Of a stretch of 64,000 nucleotides of DNA, positions 46,005 to 55,900 are shown piece by piece; position 1 is the first letter of the stretch; every line of letters begins with the position of its first letter. Made by a program: the position numbers and the translations under genes. The notes under the pieces were generated by a model, which worked only from the letters and a program-made list of their open reading frames with translations, searched no databases and had not been told where the DNA came from. This stretch comes from Dickeya oryzae (GTDB lineage Bacteria > Pseudomonadota > Gammaproteobacteria > Enterobacterales > Enterobacteriaceae). The DNA is taken from NCBI RefSeq assembly GCF_009372235.1, contig NZ_ML762924.1, positions 90,186 through 154,185 of the forward strand, given 5' to 3'.

Positions 46005-46895
46005 ATGACGGATTTTTCCTTACTTTTGCAGCAGGGCGTGACCAACGCCTGGTTGTTTATCCCTAGCGCCGTATTGTTAGGCGCGTTGCATGGCCTGGAG
46101 CCGGGGCATTCCAAGACGATGATGGCGGCATTTATCGTCGCGATCCGGGGAACGGTGAAGCAGGCTGTCATGCTGGGGATTGCCGCGACCTTGTCTCATA
46201 CCGCTGTAGTCTGGTTGATTGCATTAGGGGGGATGTATTTGAGCCAGCAGTTTACCGCTGACTCCGCCGAACCCTGGTTGCAGTTTGTTTCCGGTGTGAT
46301 CATCCTTGGGACGGCGAGCTGGATGTTTTGGCGCACCTGGCGTGATGAACGGGCGTGGAAACACCATCAGCATCACCCTGATCACACGCATCACGACCAT
46401 CATCACGATCATGACCATGACCATCATAGCCATCCCCACCACAGTCATCATGGCGTTGCACATGCGGTTACTGAGTCTGGCCATTCGCATGACCCGCTAC
46501 AGGAACAGGGTGAATATCAGGATGCGCATGAACGGGCGCATGCTAACGAGATACGTCAGCGTTTCGCCAACCGGGAAGCAACCAATGGGCAGATCCTGCT
46601 GTTTGGGTTGACCGGCGGGTTGATTCCCTGTCCTGCCGCGATTACGGTATTACTGCTGTGTATTCAGGTAAAAGCGTTTACGCTGGGTGCTGCGCTGGTG
46701 GTGTGTTTCAGTATCGGGCTTGCGTTAACGCTGGTGGCAGTGGGCGTGGGGGCCGCGCTGAGCGTGCAGCATGCCAGTCGTCGTTGGCCAGGGTTTGCGG
46801 CGCTGGCGCGTCGGGCTCCTTATTTTTCCAGCCTGCTGATCGCGGTGGTGGGGGGATATATGCTGCTGCATGGCTGGGTACGTTTGCCGCTATAA
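46005..46895 (+). CDS. rcnA: Nickel/cobalt efflux protein RcnA
   Basis: A 296-residue NicO-family membrane exporter that expels nickel and cobalt. Early transmembrane motifs are LLGALHGLEPGHSKTMMAAF and ATLSHTAVVW. A very His/Asp-rich cytoplasmic loop occupies residues 120-162 (about 25 His) and is expected to bind metal. The later GLTGGLIPCPAAITVLLLC is also conserved. The E. coli protein is similar but its loop is shorter in sequence memory. Expression is controlled by RcnR through the operator upstream. Confidence 0.93.
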   Translation: MTDFSLLLQQGVTNAWLFIPSAVLLGALHGLEPGHSKTMMAAFIVAIRGTVKQAVMLGIAATLSHTAVVWLIALGGMYLSQQFTADSAEPWLQFVSGVIILGTASWMFWRTWRDERAWKHHQHHPDHTHHDHHHDHDHDHHSHPHHSHHGVAHAVTESGHSHDPLQEQGEYQDAHERAHANEIRQRFANREATNGQILLFGLTGGLIPCPAAITVLLLCIQVKAFTLGAALVVCFSIGLALTLVAVGVGAALSVQHASRRWPGFAALARRAPYFSSLLIAVVGGYMLLHGWVRLPL

Positions 46896-48570
<1,675 letters not shown>

Positions 48571-48635
48571 GCGCGTCCTGAAGGACATGTAATCTCTACA
48601 GCAATCATCTTTACAACAATAACCTTTACAACAAC

Positions 48636-48662
48636 AAGGGCATCCAGTTGGATGCCCTTTTG
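48636..48662. terminator. Bidirectional terminator argG / pecS
   Basis: AAGGGCATCC pairs with GGATGCCCTT around AGTT, followed by Ts. It lies between the converging argG and pecS. Confidence 0.88.
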
Positions 48663-48716
48663 TGTGTTATTTTTCGCTATTTGTTCGTGATTGCATGTTC
48701 GTGATTACATCGAGCA

Positions 48717-49217
48717 TTAGCGGTTGTTCACTAAGTGTTTTTCAATGCGCCCGAGTAAGGTACGCAGCTGATTTTTTTCTTCTTCACTGAATGGGGAGAG
48801 GATGTCGCGTTCATTCTCCACGTGTTCTTCCACCACCCGATTGATGAGCGCGAAACCTTCATCAGTCAGTTGGATGTTGACTGAACGGCGATCGCCTTCA
48901 ATCGGCATCCGTCGCAACCAGCCCGCTTGTTCCAGCCTGTCCAGACGGCTGGTCAGGGTGCTGTTGTTGATCATTAGCGCGCTGACAATTTGGGATGGGC
49001 TGATGGCATAGGGGGCTCCGCGTCTACGCAGTGTCGCCAGAATGTCGAATTCGCGGGCGCTGAGTTTGTACTTACCAAAGACCTTATCCAACGCGCGGTC
49101 AATCAACAGACTGGAACGAGAAAGGGTGCCAATAACCAACATCGGCTCAACATCGAGGTCGGGGCGTTCGTTGCGCCATTGCTGAACAATATCCGAGACT
49201 TCCAGGTAGCGTGCCAT
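48717..49217 (-). CDS. pecS: MarR-family virulence/pigment regulator PecS
   Basis: A 166-residue MarR-family winged-helix regulator, the size of Dickeya PecS. The N-terminus MARYLEVSDIVQQWRNERPD and the DNA-binding region ISPSQIVSALMINNSTLTSR (recognition helix) with the wing RRMPIEGDRRSVNIQLT are visible. PecS represses pectinase, cellulase, flagellar and indigoidine genes and is released under oxidative conditions or by urate-like ligands. The start at 49217 fits the known protein. It is divergent from pecM, as in all Dickeya; see the operator entry. Confidence 0.96.
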   Translation of the reverse strand: MARYLEVSDIVQQWRNERPDLDVEPMLVIGTLSRSSLLIDRALDKVFGKYKLSAREFDILATLRRRGAPYAISPSQIVSALMINNSTLTSRLDRLEQAGWLRRMPIEGDRRSVNIQLTDEGFALINRVVEEHVENERDILSPFSEEEKNQLRTLLGRIEKHLVNNR

Positions 49218-49570
49218 AGAGTAAATATCCTTAATTAATATAAAACCCATTCCTTTATTGAAGCGTAGGCCAATACCGTTACGCGATCAACACTACTGTA
49301 ATATTCCTTAAAGAAATGTTCAATCAGATATGTTGTTGACACATTATTTACGGTTGCGTATATTACGAAATCGTAATATATAGTGTTACTTATGAATATC
49401 ACGGGATGTGATGTGTCAGGATACAGGAAGATCGCCAGTAAGTAAGTCAGGAGAACTGCACATGGATGTGCGCCTTCTATACGGCCAGGGAGGCGGTACA
49501 CGCCTCAGGCTGAGCCGGTTCAAACCGAATCGTGCTTTTTGACAGGAACAGTTTGAGGAAGGTTCATTTC
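49218..49570. promoter_or_regulatory. pecS-pecM divergent control region
   Basis: A 353-bp AT-rich region between the divergent regulator and exporter genes. It contains the PecS operator at 49351-49373 and an overlapping palindrome TATTACGAAATCGTAATA (49361-49378). Confidence 0.85.
49351..49373. promoter_or_regulatory. PecS operator
   Basis: The 23-bp stretch contains the core CGTATATTACGA followed by three bases and CG, and starts with CG. It agrees with the published 23-bp PecS consensus at all but two defined positions. The right half is part of a palindrome. It is expected to mediate PecS control of pecM and its own gene. Confidence 0.85.
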
Positions 49571-50428
49571 GTGAAATTAAAAGATTTCGCCCTTTATGCT
49601 CCCTGTGTCTGGGGAACCACCTATTTTGTCACCACCCAGTTTCTTCCAGCCGACAAACCGTTGTTGGCTGCATTGATTCGTGCGTTACCTGCCGGTCTTA
49701 TTCTTATTTTTGGTAAAAAACTGCCTCCGGTCAGTTGGTTATGGCGCTTGTTCGTGTTGGGCGCGCTCAATATCGGTGTGTTTTTTGTGATGTTGTTTTT
49801 CGCGGCCTATCGTTTGCCCGGCGGCGTTGTCGCTTTGGTAGGGTCGCTTCAGCCGCTGATCGTCATCCTGCTGTCTTTCCTGCTACTGATGCAGCCGGTG
49901 CTGAAGAAACAAATAGTGGCCGCCATTATCGGCGGTATTGGCATTGTGTTGCTGATTTCCTTACCGTCGGATCCGCTGGATCCGGCCGGGTTGGTGGCAT
50001 CGGTAGTAGCGACGATAAGTATGGCGTCTGGTCTGGTGCTGACCAAGAAATGGGGTCGCCCGGCAGGGATGACCATGCTGACGTTTACCGGTTGGCAGTT
50101 GTTTTGTGGCGGGTTAGTGATTCTGCCGGTACAGATACTTCTGGAGCCGCTGCCGTATGCCTTCACCTTGACCAATCTCGCCGGCTATTTCTATCTGGCG
50201 ATCCCCGGTTCCCTGCTGGCCTATTTCATGTGGTTCTCTGGTCTTGAGGCCAATTCCCCGGTGATCATGTCCATGCTGGGCTTCTTCAGCCCAATGGTTG
50301 CTCTGTTACTGGGTTTTTTATTCCTTCATCAGGGATTGTCCAGCCCACAATTGATTGGCGTGATATTAATTTTTACGGCAATTATCATCGTGCAGGATAT
50401 CCCGTCATCTGGCAGGGGGGAGAATTGA
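49571..50428 (+). CDS. pecM: EamA-family exporter PecM (indigoidine efflux)
   Basis: A 285-residue inner-membrane protein with ten predicted segments and the two-fold EamA/DMT repeat. It starts VKLKDFALYAPCVWGTTYFV, with GTT-Y as the typical first-helix motif. PecM works with PecS and is linked to export of the antioxidant pigment indigoidine. The start is placed at GTG 49571 because GAGGAAGG at 49555-49562 is well spaced. An upstream in-frame GTG at 49532 would give 298 residues and remains possible, as published lengths are near that value. Confidence 0.92.
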   Translation: MKLKDFALYAPCVWGTTYFVTTQFLPADKPLLAALIRALPAGLILIFGKKLPPVSWLWRLFVLGALNIGVFFVMLFFAAYRLPGGVVALVGSLQPLIVILLSFLLLMQPVLKKQIVAAIIGGIGIVLLISLPSDPLDPAGLVASVVATISMASGLVLTKKWGRPAGMTMLTFTGWQLFCGGLVILPVQILLEPLPYAFTLTNLAGYFYLAIPGSLLAYFMWFSGLEANSPVIMSMLGFFSPMVALLLGFLFLHQGLSSPQLIGVILIFTAIIIVQDIPSSGRGEN

Positions 50429-51167
50429 AAAAATGACACATTTCGGATTACTCCTGGCTAAAAATTCTTAGTGTATACCCTTCATACCTCAAGTTGCAGG
50501 TGTGTTGGCTGCGTTACTCGGCCCATTCATGGGTCTCGCCCCTTCGGGGCCGCTGCCAACAGCGTTCAAATCGGCTTACGCCAATTTGTCACTCACCCCA
50601 GTCACTTGTGTAAGCTCCTGGGGATGAAATGAGAGACATCCTGTCTCTCACCGGAGGCCAGCCGTTGGCTGGTCAAATTCGTTCCCAACGATTTGTCGCT
50701 TGATTGCCGCGTGGCAAGGCTCTAAAGGGTCAACGTGTGGCGTTGTTCAACACGCCAGTGTGTTGTCCTGCAACTCGAATATTTGGGTTATATACAGAAA
50801 ACGTTTCTACTGCCGGGTGGAATTGGGTGTTGAAAAATGTATACGCGAATTTTTCACAGTTACGTCGGAAATTTTTGTGTTAATAATATGTTGATCAATA
50901 CATTCTGGTGATTAAATTAATAGTTTATATCTTGCAGACAAGAATGAATTTTTCTCATTTAATGAACAGGAAATACACTAATGGCTAAGATTTTTCATTA
51001 GTGATTAATATAAATCGATAGTGGCCCACAATATATTATTATCAATAATATCATGTAACTAATGATTGTTATGTCATTGATATCAGACGTGACTCCCACC
51101 TGCATCTGCGGGAAAGACGTCGCCCGGATATAACCTGACATAATCACCCCCAGGATGAGAGAATATT
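50429..51167. other. Intergenic region pecM / indA
   Basis: A 739-bp gap. Its left half is a repeat element (50473-50797). Its right half (about 50800-51167) is very AT-rich and must contain the indABC promoter; I could not assign -35/-10 boxes. The open frames here lie inside the repeat and lack ribosome sites. Confidence 0.6.
50473..50797. repeat. Structured repeat element with inverted ends
   Basis: About 325 bp beginning GTATACCCTTCATACCTCAA and ending GCAACTCGAATATTTGGGTT-ATATAC. The ends are imperfect inverted repeats sharing the block CAAGTTGCAGG / CCTGCAACTCG. The interior holds several hairpins (CCCCTTCGGGG, GAGAGACATCCTGTCTCTC, GGCCAGCCGTTGGCTGGTC). A deleted relative lies at 32157-32223. 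No transposase is encoded, so it resembles a miniature non-autonomous element. Confidence 0.7.
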
Positions 51168-52118
51168 ATGCCTAAAACGGATTTTGAGCATGAATTGCTG
51201 CGGTTTAGCGACGAAGTAAAAGACGCGCTGCATACCGGGAAACCGGTCGTAGCGTTGGAGTCGACCGTGATTGCTCACGGTCTGCCTTACCCTGACAATG
51301 TCGCTACCGCCAGAAATATTGAAGCGGCTGTTCGCGCTGAAGGGGCGATTCCTGCGACGATTGGCATCGAAAACGGTCGGTTTTTGATTGGTATGTCGGA
51401 TGCCGATCTCGAGCGTTTTGGGGCGACGAAAGGGATTGTGAAAACCAGTAGCCGTGATATCCCGGTGATTCTGGCGCAAGGTGGCAAAGGTGCGACCACT
51501 GTGGCGTCATCGCTGGTGGCAGCAGACCTGGCGGGGATTCCTTTCTTCGCGTCGGCAGGGATTGGCGGTGTGCACCGGGGGGCGGAAAAGTCGATGGATA
51601 TCTCCGCTGATTTGATCCAGTTCACCCGTTCCCGGGTGGCGGTGGTCTGTGCCGGTGCCAAGAGTATTCTCGACCTGGGTCTGACGCTCGAATATCTGGA
51701 AACCCAGTGCGTGCCTATCATTTCCTATCAATCTGACGATTTCCCCGCGTTTTACTGTCGCTCCAGCGGTTTCCCCAGCCCTCACCGACTGGACGATCCG
51801 CACGTTGTTGCCCGCGCCATTGACATGCACTGGAAGTTGGGGAACCGCAGTTCGGTGTTGATTACCCACCCGATTCACGACAGCGATGCCATTGGTAAGG
51901 ACGAGGTCGAGTCGATTATCCGTGAGGCGGCAATTCAGGCAGAGCATGAAGGTATTCGCGGGCCGGGTGCCACGCCGTATCTGATGCGTGCCGTCGCTAA
52001 AGCGACGCAAGGCCGAACAGTGAAAGCGAACATGTCGGTGTTGATCAGTACTGCGGCGCTGGCGGGCCGCCTGGCCTGCGCTCATACCGACTATTTGCGG
52101 CAGCAAAATCAGGCATAA
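51168..52118 (+). CDS. indA: Pseudouridine-5'-phosphate glycosidase-type protein IndA
   Basis: A 316-residue protein of the PsuG/YeiN family, which reversibly splits or forms the C-C glycosidic bond of pseudouridine 5'-phosphate from uracil and ribose 5-phosphate. Typical segments are [18 protein letters not shown] near residue 26, [14 protein letters not shown] near 63, and [20 protein letters not shown] near 128. First gene of the indABC operon, 11 bp before indB. Known in Dickeya as part of the indigoidine locus. It may act on an indigoidine-related heterocycle rather than on RNA-derived pseudouridine (see findings). Confidence 0.94.
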   Translation: MPKTDFEHELLRFSDEVKDALHTGKPVVALESTVIAHGLPYPDNVATARNIEAAVRAEGAIPATIGIENGRFLIGMSDADLERFGATKGIVKTSSRDIPVILAQGGKGATTVASSLVAADLAGIPFFASAGIGGVHRGAEKSMDISADLIQFTRSRVAVVCAGAKSILDLGLTLEYLETQCVPIISYQSDDFPAFYCRSSGFPSPHRLDDPHVVARAIDMHWKLGNRSSVLITHPIHDSDAIGKDEVESIIREAAIQAEHEGIRGPGATPYLMRAVAKATQGRTVKANMSVLISTAALAGRLACAHTDYLRQQNQA

Positions 52119-52129
52119 GGATATGTCTC

Positions 52130-52822
52130 ATGAAGCCTCTTATTATTTTTGATCTGGACGGTACGCTGGTCGATACACCGAGCGGTATTGTCAGTGCGTT
52201 TGTAACGGCATTACGTGACGTAGGTATGCCCGTTGAGGACCGCAGCGCCATTCGTGCCACTATTGGCTTGCCGCTGGAAAAGGCATTTAGCCAACTCCTG
52301 TCGCTGCCGGTGGAGGATGAACGGATAGCACAGGCTATCAGGCAATATCAGGCGGTTTTCCGTGAGCAGGTGTTGCCGCAGGCACCGGGGCTGGTCTTTC
52401 CCGGCGTGGTGGATGGCCTGTCTTTGTTCAAGCGTCAAGGGTATATGCTGGCGGTCGCCACCAGCAAGGTGTTCGCCAGCGCCAGCGCGTTGCTGGACGC
52501 GGCAGGGCTGGCACCGTTCTTCGATCTGGTGCTGGGTGCTGACATGGTGACGCATCCTAAACCCCACCCTGAAATGGGGCTGCTGGCGATGTCGCGTCTG
52601 GGGGCTGAGGCCGCTACCACCGCGATGGTTGGGGATACCACCCATGATTTGTTAATGGCAAAACAGGCGGGAATTGCCGCTATCGCGGTCACCTGGGGGA
52701 TTCACCACATCAACCAGCTTAAAGCAGTGGAACCAGAGGTCATTGTCGATACATTTGGCGAGGTAGTCGGGGCTGCCCACGCGTTATTAAAGCCGTCTTC
52801 TTCCCCGGTATCTTATTATTGA
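52130..52822 (+). CDS. indB: HAD-family phosphatase IndB
   Basis: A 230-residue HAD hydrolase (phosphoglycolate phosphatase-like). Motif I is IIFDLDGTLVDTPSG near residue 5, motif II is the VATSK region near 108, motif III is HPKPHPEMG near 142 and motif IV GDTTHDLLMA near 169. Paired with IndA it probably removes the 5'-phosphate of a C-nucleoside phosphate or protects from it. It lies 11 bp after indA and 141 bp before indC. Confidence 0.9.
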   Translation: MKPLIIFDLDGTLVDTPSGIVSAFVTALRDVGMPVEDRSAIRATIGLPLEKAFSQLLSLPVEDERIAQAIRQYQAVFREQVLPQAPGLVFPGVVDGLSLFKRQGYMLAVATSKVFASASALLDAAGLAPFFDLVLGADMVTHPKPHPEMGLLAMSRLGAEAATTAMVGDTTHDLLMAKQAGIAAIAVTWGIHHINQLKAVEPEVIVDTFGEVVGAAHALLKPSSSPVSYY

Positions 52823-52963
52823 TTCTGTCTGATTTTTCTTGGTGGTTTATTTTTTTCTGAAAGTGTATTTGGCCTGGATTATGGGCCAAATACTGCATAT
52901 GGCGGTTAATCCTGAAATAAAGCCTCTCGACGTACTTTTACTGACTCATCTACGAGGATTGTA

Positions 52964-55900
52964 ATGGATCAGATCCAGAATCACGCACTTAATTATCCAG
53001 TGTTAGTATTAAATAAAGGATTATTACCGAATTATGACGATATTTCTTTAGCTCGTTACCTCTTTTCTGCCATGACGCTGGCAATATCACGTATTAGCAG
53101 AAATGAAGAAATGGTGGTGGGTTTTCATTTGCATCCACAAGAAATAGCGGGCTGGGAAAATGCCCCACGTATTTTTGAAAATATTATTGCATTAAATATT
53201 CAACTTAATAGTGCGACGCCAATTGCCGGTTTTATTCAGAATATGACGGAGTGGATAAGACCGGATGCAATTCAGCAGGAAAATAACCGTAGTGTCAGAG
53301 TGCTCACGCTGGGGGGACAGCAAACGCTCCATCTCCATGATGTCTTTGACCTGGAATTAACGTGGCAGCCGCCAATGGATAATGAGCCGGTACGGTCACT
53401 GGTCTGCCATGTCGACAAGCGGGAAGAGACGGTTATGTTGACGCTGCGATTTAACCCGGACCGTTTCAGCGCCGCCTTGGTTCAAAAGCTCCCAGCGGTA
53501 TGGCGTCAGATAACAGAGTGTGCCGGGAGTGATGGTGACGAGACGCTGCGGGATATCGGCCTGATTGATGAGGCCGGGAGCGAACACGTATTGCATGTTT
53601 TTAACCAGACCGAACATGTCTGGTCGGGAGAGAAAAACGTTGTTGAGCGGCTGAAAAGCCAGGTGCTGAGTCAGCCGGAGCAGACTGCGGTGGTGTTTCG
53701 CGATCAGCGTTTGAGTTATCGACAGCTCTACCATCAGGCAAGTGCACTGGCGCATTACCTGAATGCGCAGAGTGCGGAGCATGAGCGTTGTGTGGGGGTG
53801 TTTGTCGAGCCATCGTTGACGCTGATGGTGGGAGTGTGGGGGATTTTGCTGTCTGGCAATGCCTACCTGCCGTTATCGCCGGAGTACCCGGAAGACCGGC
53901 TGGCGTATATGCTGGAAAATAGCCAGACACGTATCGTGGTTACCCAACCTCATTTGCGTGAGCGGCTGCTGGCGCTGGCACCACCGGGCATACACGTGGT
54001 CACGCCGGATGACGTTGAGGCGTTTGTGCGCCAACACCCCTCGGCGCAGTCTGACGCGCCCGCCATCTATATCGCGCCGCATCACCTGGCTTATGTCATT
54101 TATACCTCCGGTAGCACCGGCAAGCCGAAAGGCGTGATGATAGAACATCACAGCGTACTAAATCAGATGAACTGGCTGGCCCACACGTTCGCATTAAATA
54201 ACGAAACGGTGATTTTGCAGAAAACGCCGATGAGCTTTGATGCGGCGCAGTGGGAGATTCTATCGCCCGCTTGTGGTTGCCAGGTCGTGATGGGGGAGCC
54301 GGGGGTGTATCGCAATCCGGAGCAACTGGTGGACATGCTGGCGGAATACCAGGTGACCACGTTGCAGTGTGTACCGACATTATTGCAGGCGTTGCTGGAT
54401 ACCGAGCGTTTGAGCGAGTGTCCAGCGCTGCGGCACGTGTTCAGCGGCGGCGAGGCGTTGCAAAAACATCTGGCGCTGGAATGTCTGGAGACACTGCCTG
54501 ATTGCGAGCTCGTCAATTTGTATGGCCCGACCGAGTGCACGATCAACAGCTCCGCGTTTCGTGTCGACTCAGCGGTGACCCGTCAGGGTCCGGATACGCT
54601 GTCCATCGGCTCTCCTGTGGCGAATACCCGCTATTACATTCTGGATAACTGCCTGACGCCGGTGGCGGTGGGTGAAATTGGGGAGCTGTACATTGGTGGT
54701 GATGGGGTGGCGCGAGGCTACCTGAATCGTGATGACCTGACCGCTGAGCGTTTTATTGCCGATCCGTTCGCGCCAGCCGACGCGGGCCGACGTTTGTATA
54801 AAACCGGCGATATCGCCAGTTGGAACCCCGATGGTACGGTTCAGTATGTTGGCCGTGCTGACAATCAGGTGAAATTACGGGGATACCGTGTTGAGCTGGA
54901 TGAGATTCGTTCGGCTATCGAAACCCATGAATGGGTGAAAGCGGCGGCGGTGATTGTCAAGCGTGATCCTTTCACCGGTTATCAGAACCTGATTTCGTTT
55001 ATCGAACTGAATGCCCGCGAAGCGGCGCTGATGGATCAGGGTAACCACGGTTCACATCATCAGTCCAAAGCCAATAAAGCGCAGGTGATGCTGCAACTGG
55101 CCAACAAAGGGTGTCGGGAATTTCCGGAAGATAGCCCCCCCTATACCCTTGACCTGCCGGGCAAAGACGCCGATGAAAAACAGCGGCGTACTGCGTTTTC
55201 CCGCAAAACCTACCGGTTTTACGACGGGGGTGCCGTCGGGCGCGACGATGTGTTGTCGCTGTTGCGCGAGCCGGTATTGACCGCGGCTTCCCGGCAGCCA
55301 GGCGACCTGACGCTGGACGAACTGGGGCACGGATTGCGTTATCTCGGCCAGTTCACCAGTGAAGAGCGGTTGTTGCCCAAATACACCTATGCTTCACCGG
55401 GGGCGTTGTACGCGACCCAGGTGTTTCTGGAGCTGAACGGCATAGCCGAATTAGCTGCGGGGTACTACTACTATCAGCCGGTTCACCACCAGCTGATCCG
55501 GGTCAGTGAGCTGACATCGCTGCCATCGGGTGGTTTGCGACTGCACTTTGTCGGCAAGCAAAGCGCGATCGAACCGATTTACAAGAACAATATCCGGGAA
55601 GTGCTGCAAATCGAAATGGGGCACATCATCGGTATGCTGGATAACGTCCTGCCAGACTATGGCTTGGGTGTGGCGTTGTGTGACGCCGCCGTGCCGGACC
55701 CAACACCGCTGGCGATTGACCCGGATGATGATTATCTGGGGGCGTGCGATGTGCTGGGCGGGCCCCATTTGCCTGCGGACGATGGTCTGGAGATTTACGT
55801 GCAGACCGCCGGGACGCGTATTGCCAATCTGCCCATCGGGACCTACCGCTATATCCGTGGCGACCTGGAGCATATTGCCGATGAGGTGATCGATAAGAAA

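Noticed and set aside
49235-49501. 88-residue leftward frame upstream of pecS
   Set aside because: It covers the PecS operator region and has no ribosome site or conserved protein features.
50700-50894. 64-residue frame in the pecM-indA gap
   Set aside because: It lies mostly within the repeat element and shows no start signal.
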